A DNA stretch of 64,000 bases from Candidatus Babeliales bacterium (GCA_020049835.1 JAGVLK010000003.1:1-64000); one strand, 5' to 3'; positions 8,836-18,415 are shown, counted from the stretch's first letter. The notes: a model not told the origin generated them from the sequence alone. Translations and numbers: made by a program.

Positions 8836-10011
8836 CTACGAAAGAAAAGCCTGTATACCCTTTTCAAATTCACCGGTCGCCATAGTTTCTAACCCATAAA
8901 CCGTAATTTTATCTGTTATGGGGAATATAACATCACCGGGAAATACGAGCACCAAATGGTTCAACTTAAGATCTTCGAGCGCAATATGCATAGATTTTGT
9001 CGTTGCCGGTCTGTCAGTATATTTAAATTCGAATCCGATCCGCTTGCTGCCACGCACGACAAGAAGATCAAGCTCTGCATGCGCTTGCGTTGCCCAGAAA
9101 TAATACTCTTCCGGAGCAAGCCGTAACGTCCGTATAATTTCCTCTAATGCAAAACCTTCCCAAAATGATCCCAATCGTGGATTTGTTTGCAAATCATCAT
9201 AGGTTGCAATTCCCAAAAGCGCGTGTAATATACCGCTATCACGAAAATAGATTTTTGGAGATTTAACTTGGCGCTTTTTTACATTCTCAAACCATGGCGT
9301 TAAGTTAAGTACCATAAAAGTTCCAGCTAAAATATCTAAATATTTACGCGCTGTATGATGGGAAATACCCAATGATTTACCTATTTCACTGGCATTGAAT
9401 ATTTGGCCGTGATAATGAGCTAGCATAATCCAAAAACGGCGCAACTGCGCAGGTGGAATATCAAACCCTAAACTTGGAACATCCCGTTCCAAATAAGTAG
9501 AAATATAATTTTTACGCCAAAGATAACTATCTTCTTCACTTGAAGCTAAATATGAACGCGGAAAACCACCGCGTAACCATAGTTGCTTACTCTCTTTGAC
9601 CTCAGCAATTGAAAAGGGAAACAACTCCATATAGCCTATACGCCCTGCCAAAGTTTCTGACGATTGGCGAATAAGATCGCGCGACGCACTACCAAGAATA
9701 AGAATTTTATGATCTTTTAAAACCCCATCTACAAGTACACGTAAAACAGGGAAAATCTCAGGCCGTAGCTGTATTTCGTCAATAACAATCAATCGTTGGG
9801 TTACACTGGATAACGTAACCATGGGATTTTCAAGCTGAATGAGATCCGTGGGGTTTTCTAAATCAAATAGTCGAGCATCGCCGGCAAAAACTTCCTGTGC
9901 ATAGGCTTTTGCTAATGTTGTTTTTCCTACTTGTCTTGGCCCTAATATCGCGCAGATAGGATGCACACGGAATTGAGCTCGAATCTGGTCAAAATAATGT
10001 AATCTTTGCAT
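8836..10011 (-). CDS. AAA ATPase with DUF4143 domain
   Basis: Walker A is GPRQVGKT (residues 24-31) and Walker B LIVIDEIQ (~74-81). The AAA domain is followed by SYLERDVPSLG and a winged-helix-like stretch (SLGISHHTARKYLDILAG), and the C-terminal half has the DUF4143 nuclease-like fold (FKYTDRPATT). The family is widespread, often mobile and mostly of unknown role. At 391 residues it appears intact. A near-palindromic repeat covers its ribosome binding site and a second copy lies upstream, suggesting autoregulation. Confidence 0.9.
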   Translation of the reverse strand: MQRLHYFDQIRAQFRVHPICAILGPRQVGKTTLAKAYAQEVFAGDARLFDLENPTDLIQLENPMVTLSSVTQRLIVIDEIQLRPEIFPVLRVLVDGVLKDHKILILGSASRDLIRQSSETLAGRIGYMELFPFSIAEVKESKQLWLRGGFPRSYLASSEEDSYLWRKNYISTYLERDVPSLGFDIPPAQLRRFWIMLAHYHGQIFNASEIGKSLGISHHTARKYLDILAGTFMVLNLTPWFENVKKRQVKSPKIYFRDSGILHALLGIATYDDLQTNPRLGSFWEGFALEEIIRTLRLAPEEYYFWATQAHAELDLLVVRGSKRIGFEFKYTDRPATTKSMHIALEDLKLNHLVLVFPGDVIFPITDKITVYGLETMATGEFEKGIQAFLS

Positions 10012-10013
10012 GT

Positions 10014-10056
10014 TTTTCCTTGAAAATTGGAACCTATACTTCCATATTACAAGGAA
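10014..10056 (-). promoter_or_regulatory. Near-palindrome over the RBS of the DUF4143 ATPase gene (copy 1)
   Basis: The arms TTTTCCTTG/CAAGGAA and TTGGAA/TTCCA read as an imperfect inverted repeat directly abutting the start codon at 10011. In the minus-strand mRNA the AAGGA ribosome binding site is inside the 3' arm and would be paired with the 5' arm. It could be a protein operator or an RNA hairpin that hides the RBS. Confidence 0.6.
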
Positions 10057-10075
10057 GTTACCCTATTTTGCAAGA

Positions 10076-10120
10076 TTTTCCTTGAAAATTGGAAAGCGAT
10101 CTTCCATATTACAAGGAAAA
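10076..10120 (-). promoter_or_regulatory. Near-palindrome upstream of the DUF4143 ATPase gene (copy 2)
   Basis: This near-identical copy of 10014-10056 starts 62 nt away; only the central six bases and flanks differ. It extends into the 3' end of the GNAT gene (stop at 10109). Equal spacing of two palindromes in a promoter region is typical of cooperative operators. Confidence 0.6.
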
Positions 10121-10894
10121 CTGTTCAAACGTCAGCAAATCATCAAATCCAAGTCCGCGATAATACTCCACCTCTTCTTCAGGGCACACTACGCACGCAT
10201 GTTCAATGTTCAAGGTAAATGCATAGCCAAGCAATTCTGCTATAAATGCATCCTTAATTGCATCACGACGCGCGGTACGTGCAACTGCAACTTGATATAT
10301 TCCTGCCATATTAGCAAACACGGTGAGTGGCCCAACCGCTACCGGTAATTCATCTTCATAGGCAATATACCAGCGCTCATAATCATCTTCTGCTATAGTA
10401 ATATCCAACAGTTGCTTGTACCATTGCTGCACATATGCTGCATCACCATACGTTTGATACAATACTTGTAATGCATCTTGCAAATGTGCAAGCGTTTGCA
10501 AACGTTCAACATGCACTTCTATTTGTTGTGCGGGCGCATCATGCAGATCTTGCACTAAAGCATACTGCGTGCTTTTGTGCGCCATGCCGTTGAGCACCAG
10601 CAATTCGGGTAGATTTTCCGGCGCATCATCAGGTGCAATTAACCAGCTGCACGGCATATTTTCACGTTTAAAGTAGCCAAGCGTACTGGTAATAGTTGGA
10701 ACTACTGTTGTCGCATCAAGCCGTGCACGCAGCACCAAATTATACTCTGGTGCTGCAACGTGGCTGTTTATAATAATAAGTTCTTTTGCTTTTAATACGG
10801 TACAACTAGTAAGTCGTTCAGGTAAAAAAAGTTTATGCGCAAAAAAATTTTCCTGCACCATGCGTGCAAGTTTGGCTATGTGTGCATCATCCAT
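10109..10894 (-). CDS. GNAT-type acetyltransferase
   Basis: The C-terminal half of this 261-residue protein has the GNAT layout: WYIAYEDELPVAVGPLTVFANMAGIY (strands 2-4), VAVARTARRDAIKDAF where the acetyl-CoA loop lies, and YYRGLGFDDL (motif B). The acetyl-CoA loop reads TARRDAIKD instead of the usual R/Q-x-x-G-x-G/A, so activity is uncertain. The N-terminal half is a divergent GNAT-like or unrelated domain. It lies 20 nt downstream of leuS on the same strand and may be co-transcribed. Substrate unknown. Confidence 0.72.
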   Translation of the reverse strand: MDDAHIAKLARMVQENFFAHKLFLPERLTSCTVLKAKELIIINSHVAAPEYNLVLRARLDATTVVPTITSTLGYFKRENMPCSWLIAPDDAPENLPELLVLNGMAHKSTQYALVQDLHDAPAQQIEVHVERLQTLAHLQDALQVLYQTYGDAAYVQQWYKQLLDITIAEDDYERWYIAYEDELPVAVGPLTVFANMAGIYQVAVARTARRDAIKDAFIAELLGYAFTLNIEHACVVCPEEEVEYYRGLGFDDLLTFEQFSL

Positions 10895-10914
10895 AAGGGA
10901 CCTCTCAATGCTTG

Positions 10915-13341
10915 TTATACAACAACAAAGTTAATTAGACGATTAGGCACATACACAACTTTTTTAATCTCTTTACCCGCAAGCCAATTGGCAATTAATG
11001 GCAACGCTAACTGTTCAGCAACTTCATGCGCAGCATCAACCGGAACTTCCACATGTGCACGCAGTTTACCATTTACCTGTATTACCAATGATTTAGTTGT
11101 ATCTTGCGTATACATTGGATCGTACACCGGCCAATCACACATCGCAAGTTGCAAGCCCTGTAGCTGCTCAAGCAGCTCGCACGCCATATGCGGCGCCAAC
11201 ACAGAAAGCGAAACTAACAATGCTTGCATGCTGGCGGCAGAAAGTTGCATACGCGCATCAAGTGCATCGTTAATAAATTCCATGAGCGATGATATGGCAG
11301 TGTTTGGTTTGTAATGCGCTAAGCGATCTTGAAAGTCGCGTAAAAATTTATGCACACGTACCGTTGTAGCACGATCTTCAGTCGCTGTTTGTGGCAGCAA
11401 CGTATGCGCATCAGTTACATAGTTCCAGAAGCGATATAAGAAACGTTTAATCCCTTCCAATCCAGTAGTTTGCCATTCACAATCAAGCTCTGGTGGCCCC
11501 ATGAACATCATATACATACGCAATGCATCAGAGCCATATTGCTCCACCATTTCATCAGGGTTAACGACGTTACCTTTAGATTTGGACATCTTTTCAACCA
11601 ATCCTGATGTACCCTTTTTGAGCACCATACCTTGGTTAAACAGATGTGTAAACGGTTCGTTAAATGGCAACAATCCTTGATCGAACAAAACTTTTACCCA
11701 AAAGCGCGCATAGAGTAAATGCAATATTGCATGCTCAATACCACCAATATACAGATCCACGGGAAGCCAATAGTTCATATCTTTTGCATCCCACGCTTTA
11801 TCCTGCAAATGCGGATTGGGATAACGCAAGAAATACCAACATGAACCGGCCCATTGTGGCATAGTATTTGTTTCACGTTTGGCAGGCCCTTTGCATGATG
11901 GACATGCAACGTTAACCCATGCAGAAATATCTGCAAGTGGTGATTGTCCGGTGCCTGTCGGTTTGTAGCGTTCCACTTCTGGTAGCACCACCGGTAATTG
12001 ATTTTCCGGTACCGGGACAATGCCGCAACGTTCACAATGAATTAAAGGAATTGGTTCACCCCAATAACGTTGGCGCGAAAATACCCAGTCGCGCAGTTTG
12101 TATCGCACTGAACGTGCACCAAAATCATGCGCTGCCAAATAATCTATAATCTTTGTTTTGCCTTCAGTTTTTGCTGGCAAGCCATTAAATGGACCGCTAT
12201 TAATTAACAGACCATCACCGGTATATGCGCCGGTACTTGCAGCGTCAGCAAGCGGTTGAATCACCTGTATAATAGGCAACTTTAAGTTTTGCGCAAATGC
12301 ATAATCACGTTCATCATGCGCCGGCACACCCATCACAATCCCGGTAGCATAATCCGCAACCACATAGGATGCTGCATACAGAGGAATCTGTTGCTTGGTT
12401 GCCGGATTTTCTACATACACGCCGGTGAATACTCCCGTTTTGGCAAGCTTGTCTTGCGTGCCTTCTTCTGCCGCTGAACGCGTACGCTCAGCATATGTTT
12501 GCACAGCTGCATGCTCAGATGATGGAACAAGATCTTTTAACAACGGATGTTCGGGCGCAATAGAAAGAAACGTGCACCCAAAAATAGTTTCCGGGCAAGT
12601 AGTATAAACGGGCAGATCAATGCGCTCGCCATTGGGTTTAGTTGCGCTAAAAAATATTTCAGCACCTTCCGATTTGCCAATCCAATGCTGCTGCATCAGT
12701 TTTACTTTTTCCGGCCAATCTAATGTATCAAGGCCATCAAGTAGCTTTTGTGCATAATCGGTTATTTTAAGCATCCATTGTGCAATAACTTTTTGCTCCA
12801 CCGGTGTACCGCAACGATCACACGCACCTTGCACAACCTCTTCATTGGCAAGACCGGTTAAACATGATGGGCACCAGTTTATCGGTACATGTGCACGATA
12901 AGCAAGGCCGGCTTTAAACATTTGCAAAAAGATCCATTGTGTCCATTTATAATAATTTGGATCGGTTGTATTAACCTCTTTATCCCAATCGTATATAGCA
13001 CCAATTGCTTTCAGTTGCTCTTTAAAATGCGCAATGTTATTAGCAGTATTTATTTGTGGATGAATACCTTCTTTGATAGCAGCATTTTCTGCTGGCAGTC
13101 CAAAGGCATCCCATCCCATTGGGTGCAGTACATTATATCCTTGTAACCATTTTTGACGCGCATAGATATCAGATAATACATAACCACGCCAATGGCCCAC
13201 ATGCAAGCCTGAACCGGAAGGATACGGAAACATATCCAGTACGTAATATTTTTTGCCTGAACCGGTTGGTTTGGTTTTTGCCGGTTGATCGGCATCCCAG
13301 ATGGCCTGCCACTTTTTTTCTATTGCTTTAATGTCATACAT
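10915..13341 (-). CDS. leuS: Leucyl-tRNA synthetase
   Basis: The 808-residue class I synthetase has the HIGH-type motif in [13 protein letters not shown] near residue 40, a CP1 editing domain ([18 protein letters not shown]), zinc-type cysteines around [10 protein letters not shown] and CERCG, and [10 protein letters not shown]. The C-terminal LeuS-specific domain ends with [11 protein letters not shown] and [14 protein letters not shown]. This enzyme charges tRNA-Leu in the cytoplasm. AAAGGT lies 9 nt before the ATG. A GNAT gene follows after 20 nt. Confidence 0.98.
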   Translation of the reverse strand: MYDIKAIEKKWQAIWDADQPAKTKPTGSGKKYYVLDMFPYPSGSGLHVGHWRGYVLSDIYARQKWLQGYNVLHPMGWDAFGLPAENAAIKEGIHPQINTANNIAHFKEQLKAIGAIYDWDKEVNTTDPNYYKWTQWIFLQMFKAGLAYRAHVPINWCPSCLTGLANEEVVQGACDRCGTPVEQKVIAQWMLKITDYAQKLLDGLDTLDWPEKVKLMQQHWIGKSEGAEIFFSATKPNGERIDLPVYTTCPETIFGCTFLSIAPEHPLLKDLVPSSEHAAVQTYAERTRSAAEEGTQDKLAKTGVFTGVYVENPATKQQIPLYAASYVVADYATGIVMGVPAHDERDYAFAQNLKLPIIQVIQPLADAASTGAYTGDGLLINSGPFNGLPAKTEGKTKIIDYLAAHDFGARSVRYKLRDWVFSRQRYWGEPIPLIHCERCGIVPVPENQLPVVLPEVERYKPTGTGQSPLADISAWVNVACPSCKGPAKRETNTMPQWAGSCWYFLRYPNPHLQDKAWDAKDMNYWLPVDLYIGGIEHAILHLLYARFWVKVLFDQGLLPFNEPFTHLFNQGMVLKKGTSGLVEKMSKSKGNVVNPDEMVEQYGSDALRMYMMFMGPPELDCEWQTTGLEGIKRFLYRFWNYVTDAHTLLPQTATEDRATTVRVHKFLRDFQDRLAHYKPNTAISSLMEFINDALDARMQLSAASMQALLVSLSVLAPHMACELLEQLQGLQLAMCDWPVYDPMYTQDTTKSLVIQVNGKLRAHVEVPVDAAHEVAEQLALPLIANWLAGKEIKKVVYVPNRLINFVVV

Positions 13342-13370
13342 TCGTCTGTACCTTTGTTGAATAAGGATGG

Positions 13371-13540
13371 TCCTTCGACTGGCTCAGGATGATTTAATAA
13401 TTTGGATGATTTAATAATCAGAGCAATTTAATAATCCAGAGCAATTTAATAATTCTGCTTAAGCCAAGGTGTATTTCACAAAAAATATTACAATCAGCTT
13501 GAAAAAATAATACTTTAATCATCCTGAGCCAGTCGAAGGA
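13371..13540. repeat. MITE-like element, dispersed family A copy 1
   Basis: Two perfect 24-bp inverted arms (13371-13394 and 13517-13540), each with the core CCTTCGACTGGCTCAGGATG, enclose 122 nt. The interior includes three to four tandem AT-rich units of 17-18 nt with the core TTTAATAAT (13391-13460). Related arms occur at 28478-28552 and 48100-48278. No ORF is inside. The element fills most of the 380-nt gap between leuS and the Nudix gene; apart from the Nudix ribosome binding site I see nothing else there. Confidence 0.75.
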
Positions 13541-13721
13541 TCTTCCTTAAACTATGATTTAATTTTTCATCGCGTTTATTCAGTATACACCAGGCGGTTA
13601 TTATGCACAAACACCAACCATTATTCTCAATTACAGCTTGCTATTGTGAGCATTCCTTTTTATGCTTATAGCGCACAGTTTCATAAAAAACTTTTAGCCG
13701 TAAATTCAAGGAAAAATGAAG

Positions 13722-14363
13722 ATGCCTCAAAATCCATTGTATAAAGAATCATCCGCAGCTCCAGCAATGCTTGATGAACAGATTCTTGTAGTTAAACGTG
13801 ATGAGCTTTTTAGCCAATATCCAGCATGGAATGGATTGAACAAAGATAACATCGATTCTTTTGTTAAGCTTATTGAACAGAAAAAAGAGTTTATGCCGCG
13901 TCATCTGGTAGAAGAGGATGTCACCTATAAACAGATTATCCCTTATGTGGTATTTCGCTACGGTGAGCGTTATTTCTTGATGCAACGCCAAGCACAAGCA
14001 TCTGAAACACGTTTGCAAAATAAATATACGCTGGGTATCGGTGGCCACATTCGTGAAGAAGATATAAAGCACAACTGCATATTCTCTTGGGCGCAGCGCG
14101 AATTTCATGAAGAAGTTAAATACACAGACGCTATGAGCTTCCGCCCGGTGGGCATACTTAATGATGACAGCAACCCGGTTGGGCAAGCACATTTGGGTAT
14201 CGTTATACTTATTCAAGGGCAAACTCCGGACATTCAGGTCAAATCCGAGCTTAAATCGGGAAAACTGTATAATCTGCGCGAACTTGAGCTGTATCAAGAG
14301 CGTATGGAAACGTGGAGCCAAATATTGCTGGCGCATATGTTGAAAAGCCCACGTCTTCGCTAG
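13722..14363 (+). CDS. Nudix-fold hydrolase
   Basis: The Nudix box is readable as GGHIREED followed by REFHEEV, within a beta-rich core (YVVFRYGERYFLMQRQ, LGIVILIQG). The box has an extra insertion compared with Gx5Ex7REUxEExGU, as in the larger ~215-residue Nudix group that begins VVKRDELF. The ATG at 13722 is 9 nt after AAGGA; an ATG two codons earlier is possible but close to the RBS. Substrate unknown. MITE-like elements flank it on both sides. Confidence 0.85.
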   Translation: MPQNPLYKESSAAPAMLDEQILVVKRDELFSQYPAWNGLNKDNIDSFVKLIEQKKEFMPRHLVEEDVTYKQIIPYVVFRYGERYFLMQRQAQASETRLQNKYTLGIGGHIREEDIKHNCIFSWAQREFHEEVKYTDAMSFRPVGILNDDSNPVGQAHLGIVILIQGQTPDIQVKSELKSGKLYNLRELELYQERMETWSQILLAHMLKSPRLR

Positions 14364-14402
14364 ACCGACTACGTCGGTCAGCTACGGCGTAGCAGGCCGT
14401 CT
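14361..14402. repeat. Cluster of short palindromes after the Nudix gene
   Basis: GACCGAC-TAC-GTCGGTC (14363-14379) is followed at once by GCTACGGCGTAGC (14381-14393), enclosed by CTAGAC and GTCTATGCTAG. The three nested or adjacent hairpins can form a cruciform. There is no T run, so this is not an intrinsic terminator. Confidence 0.6.
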
Positions 14403-14440
14403 ATGCTAGATTAGGATGAATTTATCAGTATTTTCATTTT

Positions 14441-14537
14441 GTCTTCCTCGCGAAAGCGGGGATCCAGCAATTTAATACTTCATTTTTTGTATTTGATTAG
14501 GATTTTATACCTGGATCCCCGCCTTCGCGAGGAAGAC
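14441..14537. repeat. MITE-like inverted repeat, family B
   Basis: Two 27-bp arms (14441-14467 and 14511-14537) match in inverted orientation except for one base; the core reads TTCCTCGCGAAAGCGGGGAT. They are separated by 43 nt of AT-rich sequence. No reading frame is inside. Its GC-rich arms stand out from the local base composition, consistent with a non-autonomous mobile or REP-like element. The rest of the 358-nt gap up to rpsA shows only an A/T-rich leader. Confidence 0.72.
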
Positions 14538-14721
14538 AAGAAATTGGACAATTTCGATCAAGCGCGCTCTACTGCGCAGCCTTTATGGTAAAACAAGCGC
14601 AAAATTTGTTTAATAAGTAAAAAATGAGTATAATAAAGTAACGTATTGAATTATATTAACCCATTTAACCCCCTTATTTTTAAGGGAACGTGGCATATTC
14701 TTGCCACCGAAAGCACCATTC

Positions 14722-16518
14722 ATGTCTAAAGAGTTTATACGTCCGGAGCAGTTTGCTCATGCTCAGATCATCGCCCACGATGAAGTTCTTGAGCTGAGCC
14801 CTGAACAACAACAGGAGCTTGCATCCCTGTATGAAGGTTCCCTTGGACACCTTGCACCAGGCAAACTGATTACCGGAAAAGTCATTCGTGCTAATAACGA
14901 TGGCGTACTCGTTGACATTAACTATAAATCTGAGGGACTTATCCCACGATTTGAATTTAATGAACGTGAACTGAAAAACTTTGCTCCAGGCGATGCAATT
15001 GAAGTCATCCTTGATGAACTAGAAAGCGTTGACGGCAATGTTGTTCTTTCATACGAAAAAGCTAAAGCGCTCAAAGCATGGGGCGAAATCATTAAGCTCT
15101 TTGAAGAGGAAAAACCTGTTCAAGGTGTCGTTACCCACAGAGTTAAAGGTGGTCTTAACGTTGATATCGGCATCCCTGCATTCTTGCCCGGATCACAAAT
15201 TGATCTGCAACGCGTTACTGATTTTGACCAATACGTTGGCCAAACCATTACTGCAAATATCATCAAAGTTAACCAAAAACGTGGTAATGTTATCATCTCT
15301 CGTCGTAAATTCATGTCAGACCAACGTTCTGAAGCGCGCAAGAGCATTCTTGATACGCTTTCACAAGGTCAAGTTATCCAAGGTACCGTTAAGAATATCA
15401 CCAACTATGGTGTGTTTATCGATATCGGCGGCGTAGATGGTCTATTGCATATTACCGACATGACTTGGGGACGCATTTCGCACCCGAGCGAATTGGTACG
15501 TATTGGCGATGTCATCACGACCAAAGTATTATCATTTGACAAAGACAATGAGAAGATCTCTCTTGGCTTGAAACAGTTAAGTGCTAATCCTTGGGAACAG
15601 ATGGGTGACGAGCTTAGCGTTGGCGCACGCATCAAAGGTAAAATCTCCAGCATTACCGATTACGGCCTCTTTATTGAGATCGCAAAAGGTGTTGAAGGTT
15701 TGGTGCATATCTCTGAAATTTCTTGGACAGACCGCATCAGCGATCTTCACCGTCAATTTAAAGTGGGTGATGAAGTTGAAGTACTTGTGGTTTCCCTTGA
15801 TAAAGAGAACCGCCGTATGTCATTGAGTATCAAACAACTTGCTCAAAATCCTTGGGAAGCGGTTACACAGAAGTTCAAAGTTGGTGAAAAAATCAAAGGC
15901 ACCGTCAGCAACATTACTGACTTTGGTATCTTTGTACAGATTATGCCGGGCATCGATGGCTTAGTGCATATCTCTGACCTTTCATGGACTGAACATATTG
16001 AACATCCGAACGATCTGTTTAAACGTGGTCAAGAAGTTGAAGCAGTTATCTTAAACATTGATAAAGATAATAAGAAAGTATCGCTTGGTATTAAGCAACT
16101 TTCAGAAGATCCTTGGACACGCATCGAAGATGAGTATCCGGTCGGTAAAATTGTCGAAGGTGAAGTTTCTAAGATCGCTAATTTTGGCGCATTTATTAGA
16201 CTCCCATCCGGCATTGAAGGCTTGGTACATATTTCTGAATTCGGTGGCGTGCCAAATCTTGATGGCATTCTTTCAGTTGGTCAAAAGCGTGAATTTAGAG
16301 TTATTAACCTAAACAAAGAAGAGCACAAGCTTGGCTTGAGCCCTAATTTGGAAGGCTCTGCTGCACAATCTGCACCAAAAGAAGCTAAAGCTTCAAAAGC
16401 AAAAACGAGCAAAAAGGAATCTTCAGCACCAGCTGCTGCAGCAACTCCTAAGACTAAGTCTCAGTTCCAAATTGCTCTTGAAGAACATCAAGCACGTAAA
16501 ATTAAGGATGAGGAATAA
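14722..16518 (+). CDS. rpsA: 30S ribosomal protein S1
   Basis: Six S1 RNA-binding domains are seen in order; domains 3-6 carry the canonical GxVxxIxxxGxFxxI...GLVHIS pattern (e.g. [23 protein letters not shown]), and the first two are more diverged, as usual for bacterial S1. An Ala/Lys-rich tail follows. S1 helps the small subunit bind mRNA. The ATG at 14722 ([10 protein letters not shown]) gives the expected N-terminus; a TTG at 14701 is in frame but poorly placed relative to AAGGGA at 14682. No good Shine-Dalgarno precedes the ATG, as is common for rpsA. It is coupled to ndk by a 1-nt overlap. Confidence 0.97.
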   Translation: MSKEFIRPEQFAHAQIIAHDEVLELSPEQQQELASLYEGSLGHLAPGKLITGKVIRANNDGVLVDINYKSEGLIPRFEFNERELKNFAPGDAIEVILDELESVDGNVVLSYEKAKALKAWGEIIKLFEEEKPVQGVVTHRVKGGLNVDIGIPAFLPGSQIDLQRVTDFDQYVGQTITANIIKVNQKRGNVIISRRKFMSDQRSEARKSILDTLSQGQVIQGTVKNITNYGVFIDIGGVDGLLHITDMTWGRISHPSELVRIGDVITTKVLSFDKDNEKISLGLKQLSANPWEQMGDELSVGARIKGKISSITDYGLFIEIAKGVEGLVHISEISWTDRISDLHRQFKVGDEVEVLVVSLDKENRRMSLSIKQLAQNPWEAVTQKFKVGEKIKGTVSNITDFGIFVQIMPGIDGLVHISDLSWTEHIEHPNDLFKRGQEVEAVILNIDKDNKKVSLGIKQLSEDPWTRIEDEYPVGKIVEGEVSKIANFGAFIRLPSGIEGLVHISEFGGVPNLDGILSVGQKREFRVINLNKEEHKLGLSPNLEGSAAQSAPKEAKASKAKTSKKESSAPAAAATPKTKSQFQIALEEHQARKIKDEE

Positions 16519-16928
16519 TGGCTATTGAACGTACTTTTGCAATGATCAAACCTGATGCTGTGCAGAATGGTTTGACCGGCAAAATTATTGATATGATTGA
16601 ACAAAACGGCTTTACCATTTTGCGTATGCAAAAGCTCAAAATGGCAACCGAACATGCACAATCTTTTTATGCAGTCCACAAGCAACGCCCATTTTTTGGC
16701 GAACTTGTAGAGTTTATCACTTCAGGTCCTGTTGTGGTAATGGCACTGGAAAAAGAAAATGCTGTTGCTGATTGGCGCAAACTTATGGGTGCAACCAATC
16801 CTGCAGAAGCTGAAAACGGCACTGTCCGTAAGCTTTATGCAGAAAGCATCGGCAAGAATGCGGTACATGGTTCTGATGCGCAAGATACTGCTCGTCAAGA
16901 GCTCGCATTCTTCTTTTATGATCTGTAA
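16518..16928 (+). CDS. ndk: Nucleoside diphosphate kinase
   Basis: The 136-residue protein is a full-length Ndk: [12 protein letters not shown] at the N-terminus, the active-site phospho-His in NAVHGSDA (His117) and the Kpn-loop region [14 protein letters not shown]. It transfers phosphate between nucleoside di- and triphosphates in the cytoplasm. The ATG shares its A with the rpsA stop (TAATG), so translation is coupled to S1. The unit ends at the hairpin at 16948-16986. Confidence 0.98.
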   Translation: MAIERTFAMIKPDAVQNGLTGKIIDMIEQNGFTILRMQKLKMATEHAQSFYAVHKQRPFFGELVEFITSGPVVVMALEKENAVADWRKLMGATNPAEAENGTVRKLYAESIGKNAVHGSDAQDTARQELAFFFYDL

Positions 16929-16947
16929 TTAGTTCATATAGAACATG

Positions 16948-16986
16948 AAAATAGGCGCTGGATCGATATGATGCAGCGCCTATTTT
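16948..16986. terminator. Terminator between convergent ndk and the exported protein gene
   Basis: A 13-bp perfect stem (16948-16960 with 16974-16986) carries GGCGCTG/CAGCGCC and A/T-rich ends, followed by TTTATTT on the plus strand and TTTTC on the minus strand. It can serve both convergent genes. Confidence 0.82.
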
Positions 16987-17006
16987 ATTTGTTTATTTTT
17001 AAGATT

Positions 17007-17636
17007 CTACACAACTATCTCAATAACCAAATCTCCAAATTTAGACATCGCGATGAATGAAGCTGGAGCTAGAAAAGGCGTTGCCAATATACTACCGACA
17101 GCTTCTCTATATTTGCCCGCTTTGCAGGCTGCTGGAACTGTCCAGAGTGGTGCAACTATAGGAGATAACAACACTGTACTAATTAACGAAACAATTACTA
17201 CGTCACTAACATAATGCGTATCTACAAGTCTTAGTAAACGCCCCAAAATCGGAGATGCAACTATAGCTGCACATGATATCGCAAGCCCTAGAGGTGCATT
17301 AAAAAAACTTTTTTTGCATCCTTCAAGAATACTGCCTCGATCGATAACAACTGGTTCAGCTATTTCTTCGGTAACTTTTGCTATTTCGTGCTCTTCTTGA
17401 GCTGTATCATTTTTTTCTATTTCAGCCTGTTCTATTGCAGCTTCTGGTTCTACAGCAGTTTTAGTTGTCGCTTCTTGCAGCATTTCATCATCAAGCTGCT
17501 CAAGTTGCGGATTAAGCGCCTCTGTATCTACAGATGTTTGCTCAACGATAACTAATTGATCTGCATCATCTTGGATTGCAAAAGCTTGTCCTAATACCAT
17601 GCAGCTTAATAAGCCATGCAATAGTAAACGTTTCAT
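17007..17636 (-). CDS. Exported acidic membrane protein
   Basis: The 209-residue protein has a signal peptide (MKRLLLHGLLSCMVLGQAFA) nearly identical to that at 18200. Residues ~21-100 are very acidic (Glu/Asp/Gln/Ala-rich, likely disordered or coiled), and the C-terminal half has two or three hydrophobic segments (LGLAISCAAIVASPILG; VVIVSLISTVLLSPIVAPL; a weaker one near the end). No family recognised. The promoter at 17715-17742 and leader are shared with the next gene, so this looks like a duplicated export cassette joined to a different mature part. Confidence 0.7.
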   Translation of the reverse strand: MKRLLLHGLLSCMVLGQAFAIQDDADQLVIVEQTSVDTEALNPQLEQLDDEMLQEATTKTAVEPEAAIEQAEIEKNDTAQEEHEIAKVTEEIAEPVVIDRGSILEGCKKSFFNAPLGLAISCAAIVASPILGRLLRLVDTHYVSDVVIVSLISTVLLSPIVAPLWTVPAACKAGKYREAVGSILATPFLAPASFIAMSKFGDLVIEIVV

Positions 17637-17714
17637 GATATACCTTTCTTAAAACATATTTTTTTTGTATACTTTCCCTTTAAAATTACCTATTTACAGG
17701 GAGCTATCATCTTA

Positions 17715-17742
17715 ATCGTAGCAGAAATAAAAATTATGTCAA
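17715..17742 (-). promoter_or_regulatory. Sigma-70 type promoter of the gene at 17636
   Basis: On the minus strand, TTGACA (17742-17737) is separated by 16 nt from TACGAT (17720-17715). The same -35 box, spacing and surrounding sequence recur upstream of the gene starting at 18200. Confidence 0.55.
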
Positions 17743-17797
17743 TTTTTATGGATAGGTATTAATTACCTTGATAGGCAATTTTTTGCTATTTTGGCAC

Positions 17798-17829
17798 AAA
17801 AAAAGCGCCATATCGTGTGATATGACGCC
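17798..17829 (-). terminator. Intrinsic terminator of the gene at 17859
   Basis: Minus strand: GGCGTCATATC pairs with GATATGGCGC around ACAC, followed by seven Ts (17804-17798). It lies 30 nt after the stop codon at 17859. Confidence 0.85.
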
Positions 17830-17858
17830 TATTTTGTAAGTTTACACAATGAAAAGCA

Positions 17859-18200
17859 TTAAAGCTTATCTAATCCTGTAAAAAGATTTGCAAAAAAGAA
17901 AAGAGTAGTAATAGTACCCGCAGCCAAAAATCCACCGAGCGCTGCATTACCTTTGTTAGTATTTGCTGCATATACAGCCGGCGCTAATCCAGCCAAAAAA
18001 ACAGTGCCAGTTTTGCATATTGCCATACTAAAAGATGGGGTTTTTTGATAAATAGTTGCAAGTGCAGTTACCGCTATTGCTGCCGCAGCTCCAGTTACTG
18101 AACTATTTATCGCACCGATAGCCGTTGTGCTCGTGTCCGCAGCAAAAGCCTGACCCAAAACCATGCAGCTTAGTAAGCCGCTCAATAATATGCGTTTCAT
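17859..18200 (-). CDS. Small exported membrane protein
   Basis: The 113-residue protein has a signal peptide (MKRILLSGLLSCMVLGQAFA) differing from that at 17636 by only a few residues. The mature chain is Ala/Thr/Gly-rich with two or three hydrophobic stretches (AAAAIAVTALATIY; TVFLAGLAPAVYAA; GTITTLFFFANLF), so it probably sits in a membrane. No catalytic motif seen. It has its own promoter (18280-18307) and terminator (17798-17829). Confidence 0.7.
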   Translation of the reverse strand: MKRILLSGLLSCMVLGQAFAADTSTTAIGAINSSVTGAAAAIAVTALATIYQKTPSFSMAICKTGTVFLAGLAPAVYAANTNKGNAALGGFLAAGTITTLFFFANLFTGLDKL

Positions 18201-18279
18201 AAAATACCTTTCTTGAAACGTGTTTTGTATATATAATACCTCAAATAATTTCCCTGTTTATAAGGGAAGTATCAGCTTA

Positions 18280-18307
18280 ATGATAGCATAATTGAAAATT
18301 ATGTCAA
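18280..18307 (-). promoter_or_regulatory. Sigma-70 type promoter of the gene at 18200
   Basis: Minus strand: TTGACA (18307-18302), a 16-nt spacer and TATCAT (18285-18280), five of six matches to the -10 consensus. The leader between promoter and ATG aligns with that of the gene at 17636. Confidence 0.62.
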
Positions 18308-18415
18308 TCCAAATATTGATTACTATTTTTATATACCTATTACCGCTTTTGATTTTTTACCATATATTAGGTATTTTTATAGTATAAATCTTAGAAATTT
18401 AGAAAGATTATAATC

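Noticed and set aside
8836-10011. Insertion sequence transposase for the DUF4143 gene
   Set aside because: Walker A and B plus the DUF4143 layout identify an ATPase; the flanking palindromes are both on one side and do not bracket the gene.
13391-13460. CRISPR-like array
   Set aside because: Units are contiguous 17-18 nt AT-rich repeats without spacers, and no cas genes are present.
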